In this document: positions 45,135 through 54,051 of the stretch, one piece after another
Layout: every line of letters starts with the position of its first letter
Position numbering within the stretch: position 1 is the first letter of the stretch
Source of the DNA: Synechocystis sp. PCC 6714
Lineage (GTDB): Bacteria; Cyanobacteriota; Cyanobacteriia; Cyanobacteriales; Microcystaceae
Length of the DNA: 64,000 bases
NCBI RefSeq assembly: GCF_000478825.2
Contig: NZ_CP007542.1
Location: forward strand, 1,550,001-1,614,000
Direction: 5' to 3'
Position numbers and translations under genes: made by a program
Notes under the pieces: model-generated
Told to the model about the DNA's origin: nothing
What the model saw: the letters and a program-made list of their open reading frames with translations, nothing else
The model's database searches: none

Positions 45135-46298
45135 ATGCCCCAAACCCAACCCGGCATTGAGGATTTTCTCCTGCGCCAACTGCGTCATCCCCAAGAAGAA
45201 GAGGAAGAAGAAGATTATTTTGACTACTTTTATGACGAGCCGGGTAGTGAACCGGGTACCCTCAGCATTGAACCCGATGCTCCCCCTTCCCGCATTGTGT
45301 TGGTGGACTATAGTCCCAGCCACGCTGTGCGTAAATCCGATATTAGTCCCAATGCCCTGAGGCCTTATTTGGGAACAAACACCGTTTCCTGGATGGATAT
45401 TGAAGGTCTAGGCAGTGAAGAAGTTCTCAAAGAAGTGGGGGAAATTTTCAAATTACACCCCCTACTTTTAGAAGATATTGTTAACGTCCCTCAGCGGGCC
45501 AAGGTTGAAGATTATAACGATCATGTGATGGTTATTGCCCATCGGGTACGGCCTAATCGAGAAGAAGATGGTTTTGAAAGCGAACAGGTAAGTTTTGTGT
45601 TGGGCAAGCGCTACCTTTTAACTTTTCAAGAAGGACACATTATTGACTGTTTTAATCCTTTACGGGAGCGAATTCGCACCAACCAAGGCAAAGTCTGCCA
45701 ACAAGGAGCAGATTACCTTTGCTACCTGTTAATTGATATGTTAATTGACGAATACTTTCCTCTGTTGGAAGACTATGAGGAACGCATTGAAGCCCTAGAA
45801 GACACCATTATTCGTAATCCCAACAGTTCATTAATGGAAGAAATTTACCATATTCGCCGGGAGTTATTAGCCCTGAGACGGCTAATTTGGCCCCTGCGCC
45901 ATGTGATGAATGTACTTCTACGGGATACCACCAATTCCATCGTTACAGCGGACGTGAGAATTTATTTTCGAGACTGCTACGACCACATTATTCAGGTATT
46001 AGATATTATCGAAGCTTATCGGGAATTGGCCTCTAGCTTGATGGAGGTTTATATGACTGCTATGAGCAATAAAATGAACGAAGTAATGAAGTTTTTAACT
46101 GTGATTTCGACTATTTTTATTCCCCTGACTTTTATCGCCGGGGTTTATGGCATGAACTTCAAAGAAATGCCAGAATTAGAAAGTCCCTGGGGTTATTACA
46201 TTACCTGGATGATAATGATTTTAATTGCCGGTGGTTCCCTTTATTTCTTCTGGCGCAAAGGCTGGCTTAGCCCATCTTATGACTTGGGGGAAAAGTAG
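45135..46298 (+). CDS. corA: CorA-family Mg2+/Co2+ transporter
   Basis: 387 residues. A strongly acidic N-terminal cluster (EEEEEEDYFDYFYDEPG) is followed by the cytoplasmic funnel domain and, at the C-terminus, two membrane helices with the pore signature YGMNFKEMP between them. It mediates electrophoretic uptake of Mg2+ (or Co2+). It follows uppS by 124 bases and is the last conserved gene before the variable region. Confidence 0.92.
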   Translation: MPQTQPGIEDFLLRQLRHPQEEEEEEDYFDYFYDEPGSEPGTLSIEPDAPPSRIVLVDYSPSHAVRKSDISPNALRPYLGTNTVSWMDIEGLGSEEVLKEVGEIFKLHPLLLEDIVNVPQRAKVEDYNDHVMVIAHRVRPNREEDGFESEQVSFVLGKRYLLTFQEGHIIDCFNPLRERIRTNQGKVCQQGADYLCYLLIDMLIDEYFPLLEDYEERIEALEDTIIRNPNSSLMEEIYHIRRELLALRRLIWPLRHVMNVLLRDTTNSIVTADVRIYFRDCYDHIIQVLDIIEAYRELASSLMEVYMTAMSNKMNEVMKFLTVISTIFIPLTFIAGVYGMNFKEMPELESPWGYYITWMIMILIAGGSLYFFWRKGWLSPSYDLGEK

Positions 46299-46478
46299 CT
46301 TGGTAACTATCGACCATACCTTGATTATTTAAGGAAATTTTGGAGTATTGTCAAAAGGTATTTAAGCGGGTCGTTGCTCAATAATATCTTTTGCTTAATC
46401 CTTCGTCTAATTGTTGTTATGGTCATTTCTAGTAAGACTGAGGCGATCAAATTCACCGAAAAGCCTGTCAATAAAGAC

Positions 46479-47348
46479 CTTAGAGGCTATTTATAAAGTT
46501 TTGTGAAAGATGGAAGGAGTAAAAAGAGTGAAAATTAGAGGTAAGAGCAGAAATAGGAAAAGAGTATGAGTAACAAAAGAAGCTACGAAAAAGACCTGAA
46601 TGACAGAGAATGGGAAATCCTGGAACCAATGATTCCGCCAGCCAAACCTGGAGGACATCCGAGAACAACGGATATGCGGGCGGTGTGCAACGGCATTTAC
46701 CACCAGCTCAAAATGGGTTGCCAATGGGCAATGTTACCCAGAGAGTTTCCTCCCAGCAGCACAGTCTACAGCTATAGCTACTAAAGCAATGCCGTACCCA
46801 GAGGGGCAAGAGTATGGAACCAACAGCCCTAGCAGCAGATAGCCAATCGGTGAAAACCACCGAAAAAGGGGGAGGTGTACGGTTTTGATGGAGGAAAAAA
46901 GGTGAAGGGAAGAAAGCGCCACTTAATCGTTGATAGCCTAGGCTTAGTCTTAAAGGTCATAGTGACTGAAGCCAACGCTAGTGAACGCATTGTCGCCGCT
47001 TATGCTCTGATGAGTTTGCTCGAAGAGGGAAGCCAATTACTTCGGTCCGTCAAGACTTTGTTAGTAGACCAAGGATATAGAGGTGAAACTTTTGCCTTGG
47101 CCATTTGACTGTTGATTCAGGCCAAAGTTGAGGTCATTAGTCGTTCAGGGAAATCCTTTTTAGTTTTACCTAGACGCTGGGTTGTGGAGAGGACCTTTGG
47201 TTGATTGAACTGGTATCGACGTTTGAGTAAGGATTATGAGCATTTGGTAGAAATGAGCGAAGCCGCCATTTATGCTGTTATGACTCGCATTATGCTTCGT
47301 CGTCTTTCTTCCTCTTCTCCTTCTTTCACTTTATAAATGGACTCTTAG
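46479..47348. mobile_element. Inactive IS5-family insertion sequence with target-site duplication
   Basis: The element itself is 46484-47343 (860 bp). Its ends are imperfect 16-bp inverted repeats, AGGCTATTTATAAAGT at the left and, as reverse complement, AGTCCATTTATAAAGT at the right (14 of 16 equal). The sequence CTTAG flanks both ends (46479-46483 and 47344-47348), a 5-bp direct repeat that marks the insertion. It interrupts a DUF29-family pseudogene. The transposase is broken. Confidence 0.85.
46566..47336 (+). pseudogene. Degraded IS5-family transposase
   Basis: The first part (MSNKRSYEKDLNDREWEILE..., GGHPRTTDMRAVCNGIYHQLKMGCQW) is the usual N-terminus of the family, ending at a stop at 46782-46784. 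Sequence for the middle catalytic region is missing or shifted: a short segment in another frame (MEPTALAADSQSVK) leads to GGKKVKGRKRHLIVD in the original frame, with a deletion. In-frame stops follow at ~47106 (LAI*LL) and after VVERTFG (TGG changed to TGA). The reading ends in the right inverted repeat. Not functional. Confidence 0.85.
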
Positions 47349-47578
47349 TCGAATCCGGTAAGTTTACGGAACTTGATATTGAAAATTTGGTGAAAGAAGT
47401 GCGGGATTTGTCGAAGCGATAAAGAGATCGCCTTTTAAGTAGCTTGCGGTTGATTGTCCATCATTTACTGAAGTGAGATTATCAGCCCGATCGCCGATCC
47501 CGTAGTTGGCAAGGAACAATAGAGCGAGAAAGGGCAAATATTAATTTTATCCCCAGTCTGGAAAGTCAGTCGGTCTAG
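47345..47578 (+). pseudogene. DUF29-family pseudogene interrupted by the IS element
   Basis: Read in one frame it gives LVESGKFTELDIENLVKEV, LRLIVHHLLK and SWQGTIERERANINFIPSL, the pattern of the small cyanobacterial DUF29 family. It has in-frame stops TAA at 47420-47422 (in place of Glu) and TGA at 47474-47476 (in place of Trp), then TAG at 47576-47578. Joining the two sides of the IS at CTTAG continues the frame upstream (SIKTLVESGKF), so the IS inserted into this gene. The N-terminal part is not recognisable. Confidence 0.75.
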
Positions 47579-47658
47579 GGTAACGGTTTGTTACGGGTGT
47601 TAGGGGTTGGGAGTTTGTTGGGTAAGCTGGTGGATGTCGGTTCTCGATTGGGATTCCT

Positions 47659-48930
47659 ATGTCGGACATGATGATCCGGGTGGAAAATTTAGGCAAAAAG
47701 TACATGATCGGTCACCAAAAGGAAAGTGGCTCGAATTATGTGGCGTTGCGGGATGTGCTAGCAGATGGGGCCAAGTCCCTGGTGAAGCAGTTTACGGGCC
47801 AAGGCAAAGGCGATCGCCGCCCAATCCAAGAAGAGTTTTGGGCATTGAAGGATGTGTCGTTTGAGGTGAAGCGGGGGGAATGCGTTGGCATTATTGGCCG
47901 CAATGGGGCAGGGAAATCGACGTTATTAAAAATCTTGAGTCGGATTACAGAGCCTACTACCGGCAGGATTGAACTCCATGGCCGGGTGGCGAGTTTGTTG
48001 GAGGTGGGGACGGGGTTCCATCCTGAACTAACGGGGAGGGAAAATATTTATTTGAATGGAGCAATCTTGGGAATGAGTCGGCGGGAAATCAAAGCGAAAT
48101 TTGATGAGATTGTGGATTTTGCAGAGGTAGAAAAGTTCCTTGATACACCAGTAAAGCGTTATTCTTCGGGGATGTATGTGCGGTTGGCGTTTGCGGTGGC
48201 GGCCCATTTGGAACCGGAGATTTTGGTGGTGGATGAGGTGTTGGCGGTGGGAGATGCGGCATTCCAAAAAAAGTGTTTGGGGAAGATAGGGGAGGTGAGT
48301 GAGAAAGAGGGAAGGACTGTTTTATTTGTTAGTCATAATATGACGGCTGTTGATCAGCTAACTGCTAAATGCTTGCTTTTGGAACAAGGGCAAAAAATAA
48401 ATTTCGCTAAAAGTAATGATACTATTTTCCAATACTTAAATCTTTCTCATGACCTGAAACAGAAGAATAATATTTATGAGAAAAAATCAAGCGACTTTGA
48501 TAAAAAAAAAGAAATTGAATTTTCCCGCATAATAATCAATTATGGTGAACAATATTTGAGAGGAGAAATTACATACTTCGTGTACAGGAAAGTAGAGAGC
48601 GTAGTTGCAGTGCAGCTGTCAAATTCTCATGGAGCAAATATTCTAACTATTAGAGATACTGATAGTGATCCTATGTTATTCAAAAAAAACAAAGGAATCT
48701 ATAAAGCTGAGTTTTCAGTTTCTTTAGATTCTTTAATCATTGACACATATTATTTAACTTTTTCATTAGCTAACATGGTAGATAGAAGATATGAGTTTTT
48801 GGAAAATTTATTGTCGTTTGAGATTAGTTTGAGTAAAGATCCAGCTTCAGGTTGGTCTCGTAGTGGAATTATTTTTAAAGAGTCCCAATGGAAAGTAAGC
48901 CTACTACAAGATCAATTAGCTTGTGCATAA
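47659..48930 (+). CDS. Polysaccharide ABC transporter ATP-binding protein (Wzt type)
   Basis: 423 residues. Walker [13 protein letters not shown], signature [15 protein letters not shown] and Walker [13 protein letters not shown] are those of the ABC-2 O-antigen/teichoic acid export subfamily. After ~residue 240 a C-terminal Wzt-like carbohydrate-binding domain follows. Its matching permease (Wzm) is not present upstream, where an IS and a pseudogene sit. The composition changes near 48,330 from balanced to AT-rich, coinciding with the start of the C-terminal domain, which suggests domain replacement. Confidence 0.85.
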   Translation: MSDMMIRVENLGKKYMIGHQKESGSNYVALRDVLADGAKSLVKQFTGQGKGDRRPIQEEFWALKDVSFEVKRGECVGIIGRNGAGKSTLLKILSRITEPTTGRIELHGRVASLLEVGTGFHPELTGRENIYLNGAILGMSRREIKAKFDEIVDFAEVEKFLDTPVKRYSSGMYVRLAFAVAAHLEPEILVVDEVLAVGDAAFQKKCLGKIGEVSEKEGRTVLFVSHNMTAVDQLTAKCLLLEQGQKINFAKSNDTIFQYLNLSHDLKQKNNIYEKKSSDFDKKKEIEFSRIIINYGEQYLRGEITYFVYRKVESVVAVQLSNSHGANILTIRDTDSDPMLFKKNKGIYKAEFSVSLDSLIIDTYYLTFSLANMVDRRYEFLENLLSFEISLSKDPASGWSRSGIIFKESQWKVSLLQDQLACA

Positions 48931-48956
48931 TCAATTTTAAATTTTAAATTCGAAAA

Positions 48957-51194
48957 ATGAAGATAAAAAAAGTATATTTATTATTCCTATTGATTATTAA
49001 TGATTTGAAAAATAAATTTTTTGGAGAGATTTTTCCAAAAAAACCAATAACCTTGAACCTATTGGTAAATGATGTTTGCAATTCTCGCTGCCAAATGTGT
49101 CTAATTTGGCAAAATAAAAAAGATGTTGAAATTAGTCCAGAAGATTTAAATCAAATTTTGCAAGACGATTTGTTCAGTCAAATTAAATACATAGGGGTAA
49201 GTGGAGGAGAGCCTACTCTTAGGAGTGATTTGCCTGAGTTATTTAGGATAATTTGCTCGAAAAAACCTAAGGTTTTAGGAGTGGGGATTATCACTAACGG
49301 AATTATCGAGAACACCGTTAAACAAAGAGTTTTAGACTGTGCGGAAATATGTAAACTTCATGGGGTATCTTTCAACGTAATGATATCTCTGGATGGTTTA
49401 GATAAAGTTCATGATAATGTTAGAGGTAGAGAAAACAACTTTCAATCGAGTATATCCTTATTAAAATTTTTTCGTGAAAAAACCGATATCCCGGTTTCAT
49501 TTGGATGTACTATTACGGCAACTAATTCTCTATTTGTCGATGAGCTACTTGACTATGCAAAATCAGAGGGAATATATGGTAGATTCAGAGTCGCGGAATT
49601 TATAGATCGTTTATATAATAAAAATCAAATTGAATATATTAAATCTTTTGATGATAAAACCAAATATAATTTGGGGCTACTTTTTTTTCGTTTAGAACAT
49701 GATTTTGAAACAGTTGCTACTTATCAGAAAACTTATAGAAATATTAGGGGAATGTTAGTTGAAGGTAAGTCCAGAAGCATTGGATGCCCTTATCAACTTG
49801 ATTCAATTGTTTTGAGCTCTCGCGGTGATTTACTCTACTGCTCTCCTAAATCTCCAATTTTAGGTAATACTATGCAAGTATCAGCAAAAAGTATTTATTA
49901 CTCTAATTTAAAAATTAGAAAAGAAATTGCTAAAAATCATTGCCAATCTTGTATTCATGATTATCATGAGCCTGTCACTTTTGAAGAAAAACTATCTTCA
50001 TTTTTAAAACATATAAAGTATAAGATTACTTATGATTGCCAAAATTTACTTAATCAATCTTCTGGGATAATTAAGGAACAGCAGATCATTCAAGACATAC
50101 CACTATTGACATCAAAAACAATTCTAATTGTTGGTTGGTACGGCACCGAAACTGTTGGTGATAAGGCAATTTTATGGAGCATTATAGAGCAATTAAAATC
50201 TAGATCTAATCCACCTCAAATAATTTATCTTTCTAGTTTGTTTACTTTTGTTTCTCACTGGACAATCAAAGAGTTAGAACTTGATCAAATAAAGGTGATT
50301 GAAACTTATTCATCACAATTTGAAAAAATTTGTTCAGAAGCCGATGAAATTATTATGGGAGGCGGTCCATTAATGGATATTGAACCCCTTAATCATATAT
50401 TATATGCTTTTATTCAAGGCTCAAAGACTAAGGCAATTAATCGAATTGAAGGATGTGGAATAGGCCCTTTAGTTTCTCCTATTTATACTCAGGTTGTTTC
50501 TGAAATATTCAGATTAGCTGATCATATTACTTTGAGAGATAATGCTTCAACCCGAAGATGCAAGAAAGAATTTAAAATTTCCCATGTTAAAACTGTTCCC
50601 GATCCTGCCACCAACTATGTTTTAGAAATTAAACAGAAATTAGATAGAAATTTTAATGGTAGCCCACCATTAGGCTCAAAGCCTAATATTTCCTGTTTTT
50701 TAAGAGAATGGGGAACAGACTATGCAAATGGACTAAATGAGTCAAAATACAACTGTTTAAAGGAAAAATTTGAGACTCAATTAGAGCAATTTATTTTATT
50801 TATTGCACAAAATAAAAAAACAGATATCCATCTTTTACCTATGCACTCTTTTTATGTTGGGGGTGATGATCGTATATTCAACCGATATTTAGCCAAGTCA
50901 ATGCAATTACATTTGAATGGTTGTTTAGATAATATTCAAGTAAAATTTACAAGAGAATCGATTTCTCCTTTGGAAATTATAACAACAATGCATCATGCTA
51001 AACTTAATATTTGTATGAGATTTCATTCTGTTCTATTTGCTGAGACATTAAATGTTCCTTATCTAGCTATAGATTATACTCAAGGTGGAAAAATTAAAGC
51101 ATTTTTGGAAGATAGAGGAAAACTAGAAAAATTAATACCTCTTCAGGAAATTGCTGAAGGTAGATGGAAAGAAAAAATTAAGCAGTTACTATAA
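48957..51194 (+). CDS. Radical SAM/polysaccharide pyruvyl transferase fusion protein
   Basis: 745 residues. The N-terminal part has a radical SAM cluster CNSRCQMC (C41, C45, C48), SGGEP at 82-86, and further cysteines C277, C295, C329 and C332 that could bind an auxiliary SPASM-like cluster. From ~385 a polysaccharide pyruvyl transferase-like domain follows (LIVGWYGTETVGDKAILWS, EIIMGGGPLMD, HHAKLNICMRFHSVLF). The domains are usually separate proteins. It may modify a surface sugar or peptide. AT-rich and without HIP1 sites; 26 bases after the ABC ATPase gene. Confidence 0.75.
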   Translation: MKIKKVYLLFLLIINDLKNKFFGEIFPKKPITLNLLVNDVCNSRCQMCLIWQNKKDVEISPEDLNQILQDDLFSQIKYIGVSGGEPTLRSDLPELFRIICSKKPKVLGVGIITNGIIENTVKQRVLDCAEICKLHGVSFNVMISLDGLDKVHDNVRGRENNFQSSISLLKFFREKTDIPVSFGCTITATNSLFVDELLDYAKSEGIYGRFRVAEFIDRLYNKNQIEYIKSFDDKTKYNLGLLFFRLEHDFETVATYQKTYRNIRGMLVEGKSRSIGCPYQLDSIVLSSRGDLLYCSPKSPILGNTMQVSAKSIYYSNLKIRKEIAKNHCQSCIHDYHEPVTFEEKLSSFLKHIKYKITYDCQNLLNQSSGIIKEQQIIQDIPLLTSKTILIVGWYGTETVGDKAILWSIIEQLKSRSNPPQIIYLSSLFTFVSHWTIKELELDQIKVIETYSSQFEKICSEADEIIMGGGPLMDIEPLNHILYAFIQGSKTKAINRIEGCGIGPLVSPIYTQVVSEIFRLADHITLRDNASTRRCKKEFKISHVKTVPDPATNYVLEIKQKLDRNFNGSPPLGSKPNISCFLREWGTDYANGLNESKYNCLKEKFETQLEQFILFIAQNKKTDIHLLPMHSFYVGGDDRIFNRYLAKSMQLHLNGCLDNIQVKFTRESISPLEIITTMHHAKLNICMRFHSVLFAETLNVPYLAIDYTQGGKIKAFLEDRGKLEKLIPLQEIAEGRWKEKIKQLL

Positions 51195-51217
51195 AAAAAT
51201 ATGCGGCGCAAAAATAA

Positions 51218-51274
51218 ATGAAAATTATTTATATCAATTGCTCTGATGTTATAAGCGCACTGCCAATAGAATAG
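51218..51274 (+). pseudogene. Possible remnant of a glycosyltransferase N-terminus
   Basis: 18 codons, MKIIYINCSDVISALPIE, before a stop. They resemble the beginning of the intact glycosyltransferase gene at 51747 (MKILHINQSDISGG). It may be the scar of a deleted or duplicated gene. The fragment is very short, so this is tentative. Confidence 0.3.
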
Positions 51275-51314
51275 AATTAAATGAGCTAATTAATTTAACT
51301 TGATTAAATTTTAA

Positions 51315-51491
51315 ATGCCCCAAAAAATACGTGAACTGAAAGCAATGCTCCTAAAGGTTGTATTCACCGAGCGTGCAGGCAAAGGCAGTCATTCAATCTG
51401 GATTCATGAAAAATTGCCAGAACTGCTCATTACTATTGCAGGGAAAGATCGGGAAGATGCTAAAATTTATCTAGAAAAATATATTAAATAG
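51315..51491 (+). CDS. HicA-like mRNA interferase toxin
   Basis: 58 residues, MPQKIRELKAMLLKVVFTER, then GKGSHSIWIHEKLPELLIT and AGKDREDAKIYLEKYIK. The GSH motif with the catalytic His of HicA is intact, and the length is slightly short for the family (60-80). HicA is a double-stranded RNA-binding fold ribonuclease normally held by HicB. Here HicB downstream is broken, so either the toxin is inactive or poorly expressed, or another antitoxin copes with it. It lies between polysaccharide genes. Confidence 0.7.
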   Translation: MPQKIRELKAMLLKVVFTERAGKGSHSIWIHEKLPELLITIAGKDREDAKIYLEKYIK

Positions 51492-51533
51492 AGATTAAAA
51501 ACTGAAGTTATTACAATAATCTTGCATTACAGT

Positions 51534-51743
51534 ATGGTAATTATCTGGTCAGAAGAAGATAAATGTTTTTTAGTTCATCTTCCCCTCTTTAGATTTCAAT
51601 AATTTCATACCCATGGTGATACTTATGAAGAAGCCCCAAGATGAGGGCAGGAGGTCATTGATAGCTACCTCGAAATTTGTCAAAAAGGGAATAAAACCTT
51701 GCCAATGCCTAAACTGTCATCACAACTTTTACAGACAATCTAA
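51534..51743 (+). pseudogene. HicB-like antitoxin pseudogene
   Basis: Read as one frame from ATG 51534: MVIIWSEEDKCFLVHLPLFRF, then a stop at 51600-51602, then HTHGDTYEEAP, a second stop at codon 37, and a remaining EVIDSYLEICQKGNKTLPMP to a stop at 51741-51743. The WSEEDKCFLVHLP and THGDTYEEA stretches are HicB signatures. It is interrupted by two in-frame stop codons. It follows hicA by 42 bases. Confidence 0.75.
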
Positions 51744-51746
51744 CTC

Positions 51747-52979
51747 GTGAAAATTCTCCATATTAATCAATCTGATATTTCTGGTGGTGCGGCGATCGCC
51801 TCCTATCGTCTTCATCAAGGATTACTATCTCAAGGCATCGACTCAAAAATACTGGTTGATATTAAAAAAACTAAGAATGATCATATTAAGCAAATTAACC
51901 GTAAACGCAACTTAGAAAACTTAATTTCTCGCTTTAATTATCGTCTTGGATTAAATTATATTAGTCATTTTAACACTTTTCAATTAACCCAAGATAATTT
52001 TTACCAGCAAAGTGATATTCTTAATCTTCATAACCTACATGGTGATTATTTTAACTATCTCGCACTAGCCAAATTAACCCAAGAAAAACCTGCCGTTTGG
52101 ACACTCCATGATATGTGGAGCTTTACAGGCCATTGTGCCTATAGCTATGATTGTAAAAAATGGAAAACAGGTTGTGGAAAGTGCCCCTATCTCAACGTTG
52201 TGCCTACTGTTCCCAGAGACAACACAGCGATAGAATGGAAATTGAAAAGCTGGGTCTATCAGCGTTCTGATCTAAACATTGTTACCCTTAGCAATTGGTT
52301 AACAGAACTAACGAAAAAAAGTATGCTTAACCGCCTTTCAATCCATCATATTCCCAATGGTGTAAATACCCAAGATTACCAGCCACTAGATCCGTTACTA
52401 TGTCGCTCTGTTTTGGGCATTGCTCCCAAAAAAAAAGTTTTAATGTTTGTTGCTTTTGGACTCAGCGATCCTCGTAAAGGTAGCGATTTATTAATAGAAG
52501 CATTACAAAATTTACCTGAATCTCTTAAAAAAGAGACTATTTTATTAACACTAGGGGAGGGAGGTGAAAATCTCAGGGAAATAGTGAGTGTTCCTATTAT
52601 AAGCTTAGGCTACGTCAGTGGTGATAGGCTTAAAAGCATTGCCTATTCTGCGGCAGACCTGTTTGTTTTTCCTACCCGGGCAGATAATTTACCTCTTGTA
52701 TTGCAGGAAAGTATGGCTTGCGGCACACCAATGGTTTCCTTTGCTGTTGGTGGCGTTCCTGATTTAGTACGTCCTGGAATTACCGGCGAACTCGCCCAGC
52801 CAGAAAATCCCCAAGATTTTGCCCGAAAAATTGTTGAGTTACTTGAAGACAATAAGAAGAGGGCTAAACTCGGCCAAAACTGCCGCCATATTGCCGAAAC
52901 AGAATATCCCATCGAACTGCAAGCCCAGCGCTATATTCAGCTTTATCAACAAATTCTTGGCAAAAAGAACATCGCGTAA
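51747..52979 (+). CDS. Glycosyltransferase family 4 protein
   Basis: 410 residues from GTG 51747. The GT-B layout is visible: an N-terminal Rossmann half starting KILHINQSDISGGAAIASYRLHQ, and a C-terminal half with FVFPTRADNLPLVLQESMACGTPMVS that carries the E-x7-E motif of nucleotide-sugar binding. The sugar transferred is unknown; similar genes flank it. Starts three bases after the HicB pseudogene stop. Confidence 0.85.
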   Translation: MKILHINQSDISGGAAIASYRLHQGLLSQGIDSKILVDIKKTKNDHIKQINRKRNLENLISRFNYRLGLNYISHFNTFQLTQDNFYQQSDILNLHNLHGDYFNYLALAKLTQEKPAVWTLHDMWSFTGHCAYSYDCKKWKTGCGKCPYLNVVPTVPRDNTAIEWKLKSWVYQRSDLNIVTLSNWLTELTKKSMLNRLSIHHIPNGVNTQDYQPLDPLLCRSVLGIAPKKKVLMFVAFGLSDPRKGSDLLIEALQNLPESLKKETILLTLGEGGENLREIVSVPIISLGYVSGDRLKSIAYSAADLFVFPTRADNLPLVLQESMACGTPMVSFAVGGVPDLVRPGITGELAQPENPQDFARKIVELLEDNKKRAKLGQNCRHIAETEYPIELQAQRYIQLYQQILGKKNIA

Positions 52980-53007
52980 AATAAATTGTACAAGACCGAC
53001 CAAAAGC

Positions 53008-53439
53008 TTAACTAGACTGATTTAAAATTAAATCTAAAGCATCAACCATAAGACAATCATAATCAATCATTTTGGCTAACTCTTCACTAGAATAACGACC
53101 CTCAAACGCCTCGGTCGCGGCTCTTGCTAAAGCAATGCGATAACTATCTGCCAAAGCCTCCCTTAATTCATCTTGAGATAAATAAGTCCCACCTGCCTTA
53201 CGTCGTCGATTTGTTTTCTGAATTTCATCAACTGAATTAGCGATAAATAAATCCCAAGAGCGAGTACTGCGCTTTTCCGCTTGTTGCTTAATTAAATGTA
53301 GGAGAAGTATTTTGGCGTAACTACTAATTTTGTTGATTTTGTCATCTTTGCTCATCTCCGTCATCTCCTCCACCAACACCAGAGCCTCGGGTATATTACC
53401 CTGAGTTAACAACATTTTGAGTTCCAGTAACTCCTCCAT
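53008..53439 (-). CDS. DUF29-like cyanobacterial protein
   Basis: 143 residues from ATG 53439 (MEELLELKMLLTQGNIPEAL). The helical sequence with MSKDDKINKISSYAKILLLHLIKQQAEKRSTRSW and RRKAGGTYLSQDELREAL belongs to the family of small cyanobacterial proteins usually annotated DUF29-like; function unknown. Some members sit near IS elements or TA loci. It is on the minus strand inside the glycosyltransferase run, which suggests insertion. Confidence 0.7.
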   Translation of the reverse strand: MEELLELKMLLTQGNIPEALVLVEEMTEMSKDDKINKISSYAKILLLHLIKQQAEKRSTRSWDLFIANSVDEIQKTNRRRKAGGTYLSQDELREALADSYRIALARAATEAFEGRYSSEELAKMIDYDCLMVDALDLILNQSS

Positions 53440-54051
53440 AATTATTCTCTCAGAAACAATCAATAAAGGTCTCAGTCTTGATTCTAGCACTCCCCTACCA
53501 CGCCAAAGTTAATTATCTAAAATAACGACCTTAGCAAACCAGCACTGCCATCATTAATTAGACAACCCATTGTAGAAAATAATTGGGTTAGAGAACGATT
53601 ACGATTGATCACCATTGGAATGCAATTCAGATAAAAGATATTTTGTAGAGATAGTAGTTACGAAAGTAGACATTAGCAGTAAAAAATTAAGCAGCTTAGC
53701 AGCCAAAGCCATCAACAACTCCTCAGCAAAGAGCGTACCATCTAGAGAGGTCTTAACGGCGATCGCCTCGATTAAAAGCTCAATGCCGTGGGGGTCAGTT
53801 AGAATAAACGCCATATCGTTGGCGGACTAGACTCTAATCAATGACCATAGCACTAGATACAAGGATGATCTATCCTAAGTTACTATGTTTGACTGACCAC
53901 AAGGCGCTCAGGAATAATACCGTCAATGGCAGGAGAGCAATGCTGAATAAATAAAGCTTTGTAACTTTTTCTTCTCCGGCGATCGTACTTGTATGGCGAT
54001 CGGGAAGAATAACTCATAACTCTACCCTTGAAGCCAATAATCATAAGCGAA
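53440..54051. other. 612-base gap with one doubtful frame
   Basis: It contains a 71-codon minus-strand frame (53599-53814, see that entry) and otherwise nothing recognisable. Short AT-rich direct and inverted fragments such as CAACCCATTG/CAATTGGGTT are seen near 53,570. It probably represents decayed sequence and the promoter of the downstream glycosyltransferase genes. Confidence 0.4.
53599..53814 (-). CDS. Possible small conserved protein (uncertain)
   Basis: A 71-codon minus-strand frame, MAFILTDPHGIELLIEAIAV, ending in a short hydrophobic stretch (LLNFLLLMSTFVTTIS). It reads like a helical protein with one membrane-compatible segment, but I see no clear ribosome site or family. A plus-strand frame covers the same bases. 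Reported as a possible gene only. Confidence 0.3.
   Translation of the reverse strand: MAFILTDPHGIELLIEAIAVKTSLDGTLFAEELLMALAAKLLNFLLLMSTFVTTISTKYLLSELHSNGDQS

Noticed and set aside
45135-45240. Acidic run in corA as a sign of frameshift
   Set aside because: The frame continues correctly into the conserved domain; acidic N-termini occur in CorA proteins.
46491-46724. Minus-strand frames over the left part of the IS element
   Set aside because: They are antisense to the transposase and translate to low-complexity Phe/Leu/Ser.
47607-47864. 85-codon frame starting before the ABC ATPase gene
   Set aside because: TTG start, in another frame over the certain ATPase N-terminus.
54028-54051. TTG start for the GT2 gene
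   Set aside because: GTG at 54052 gives the usual N-terminus (KEPVYVIIPVHN); the TTG was kept only as an alternative.
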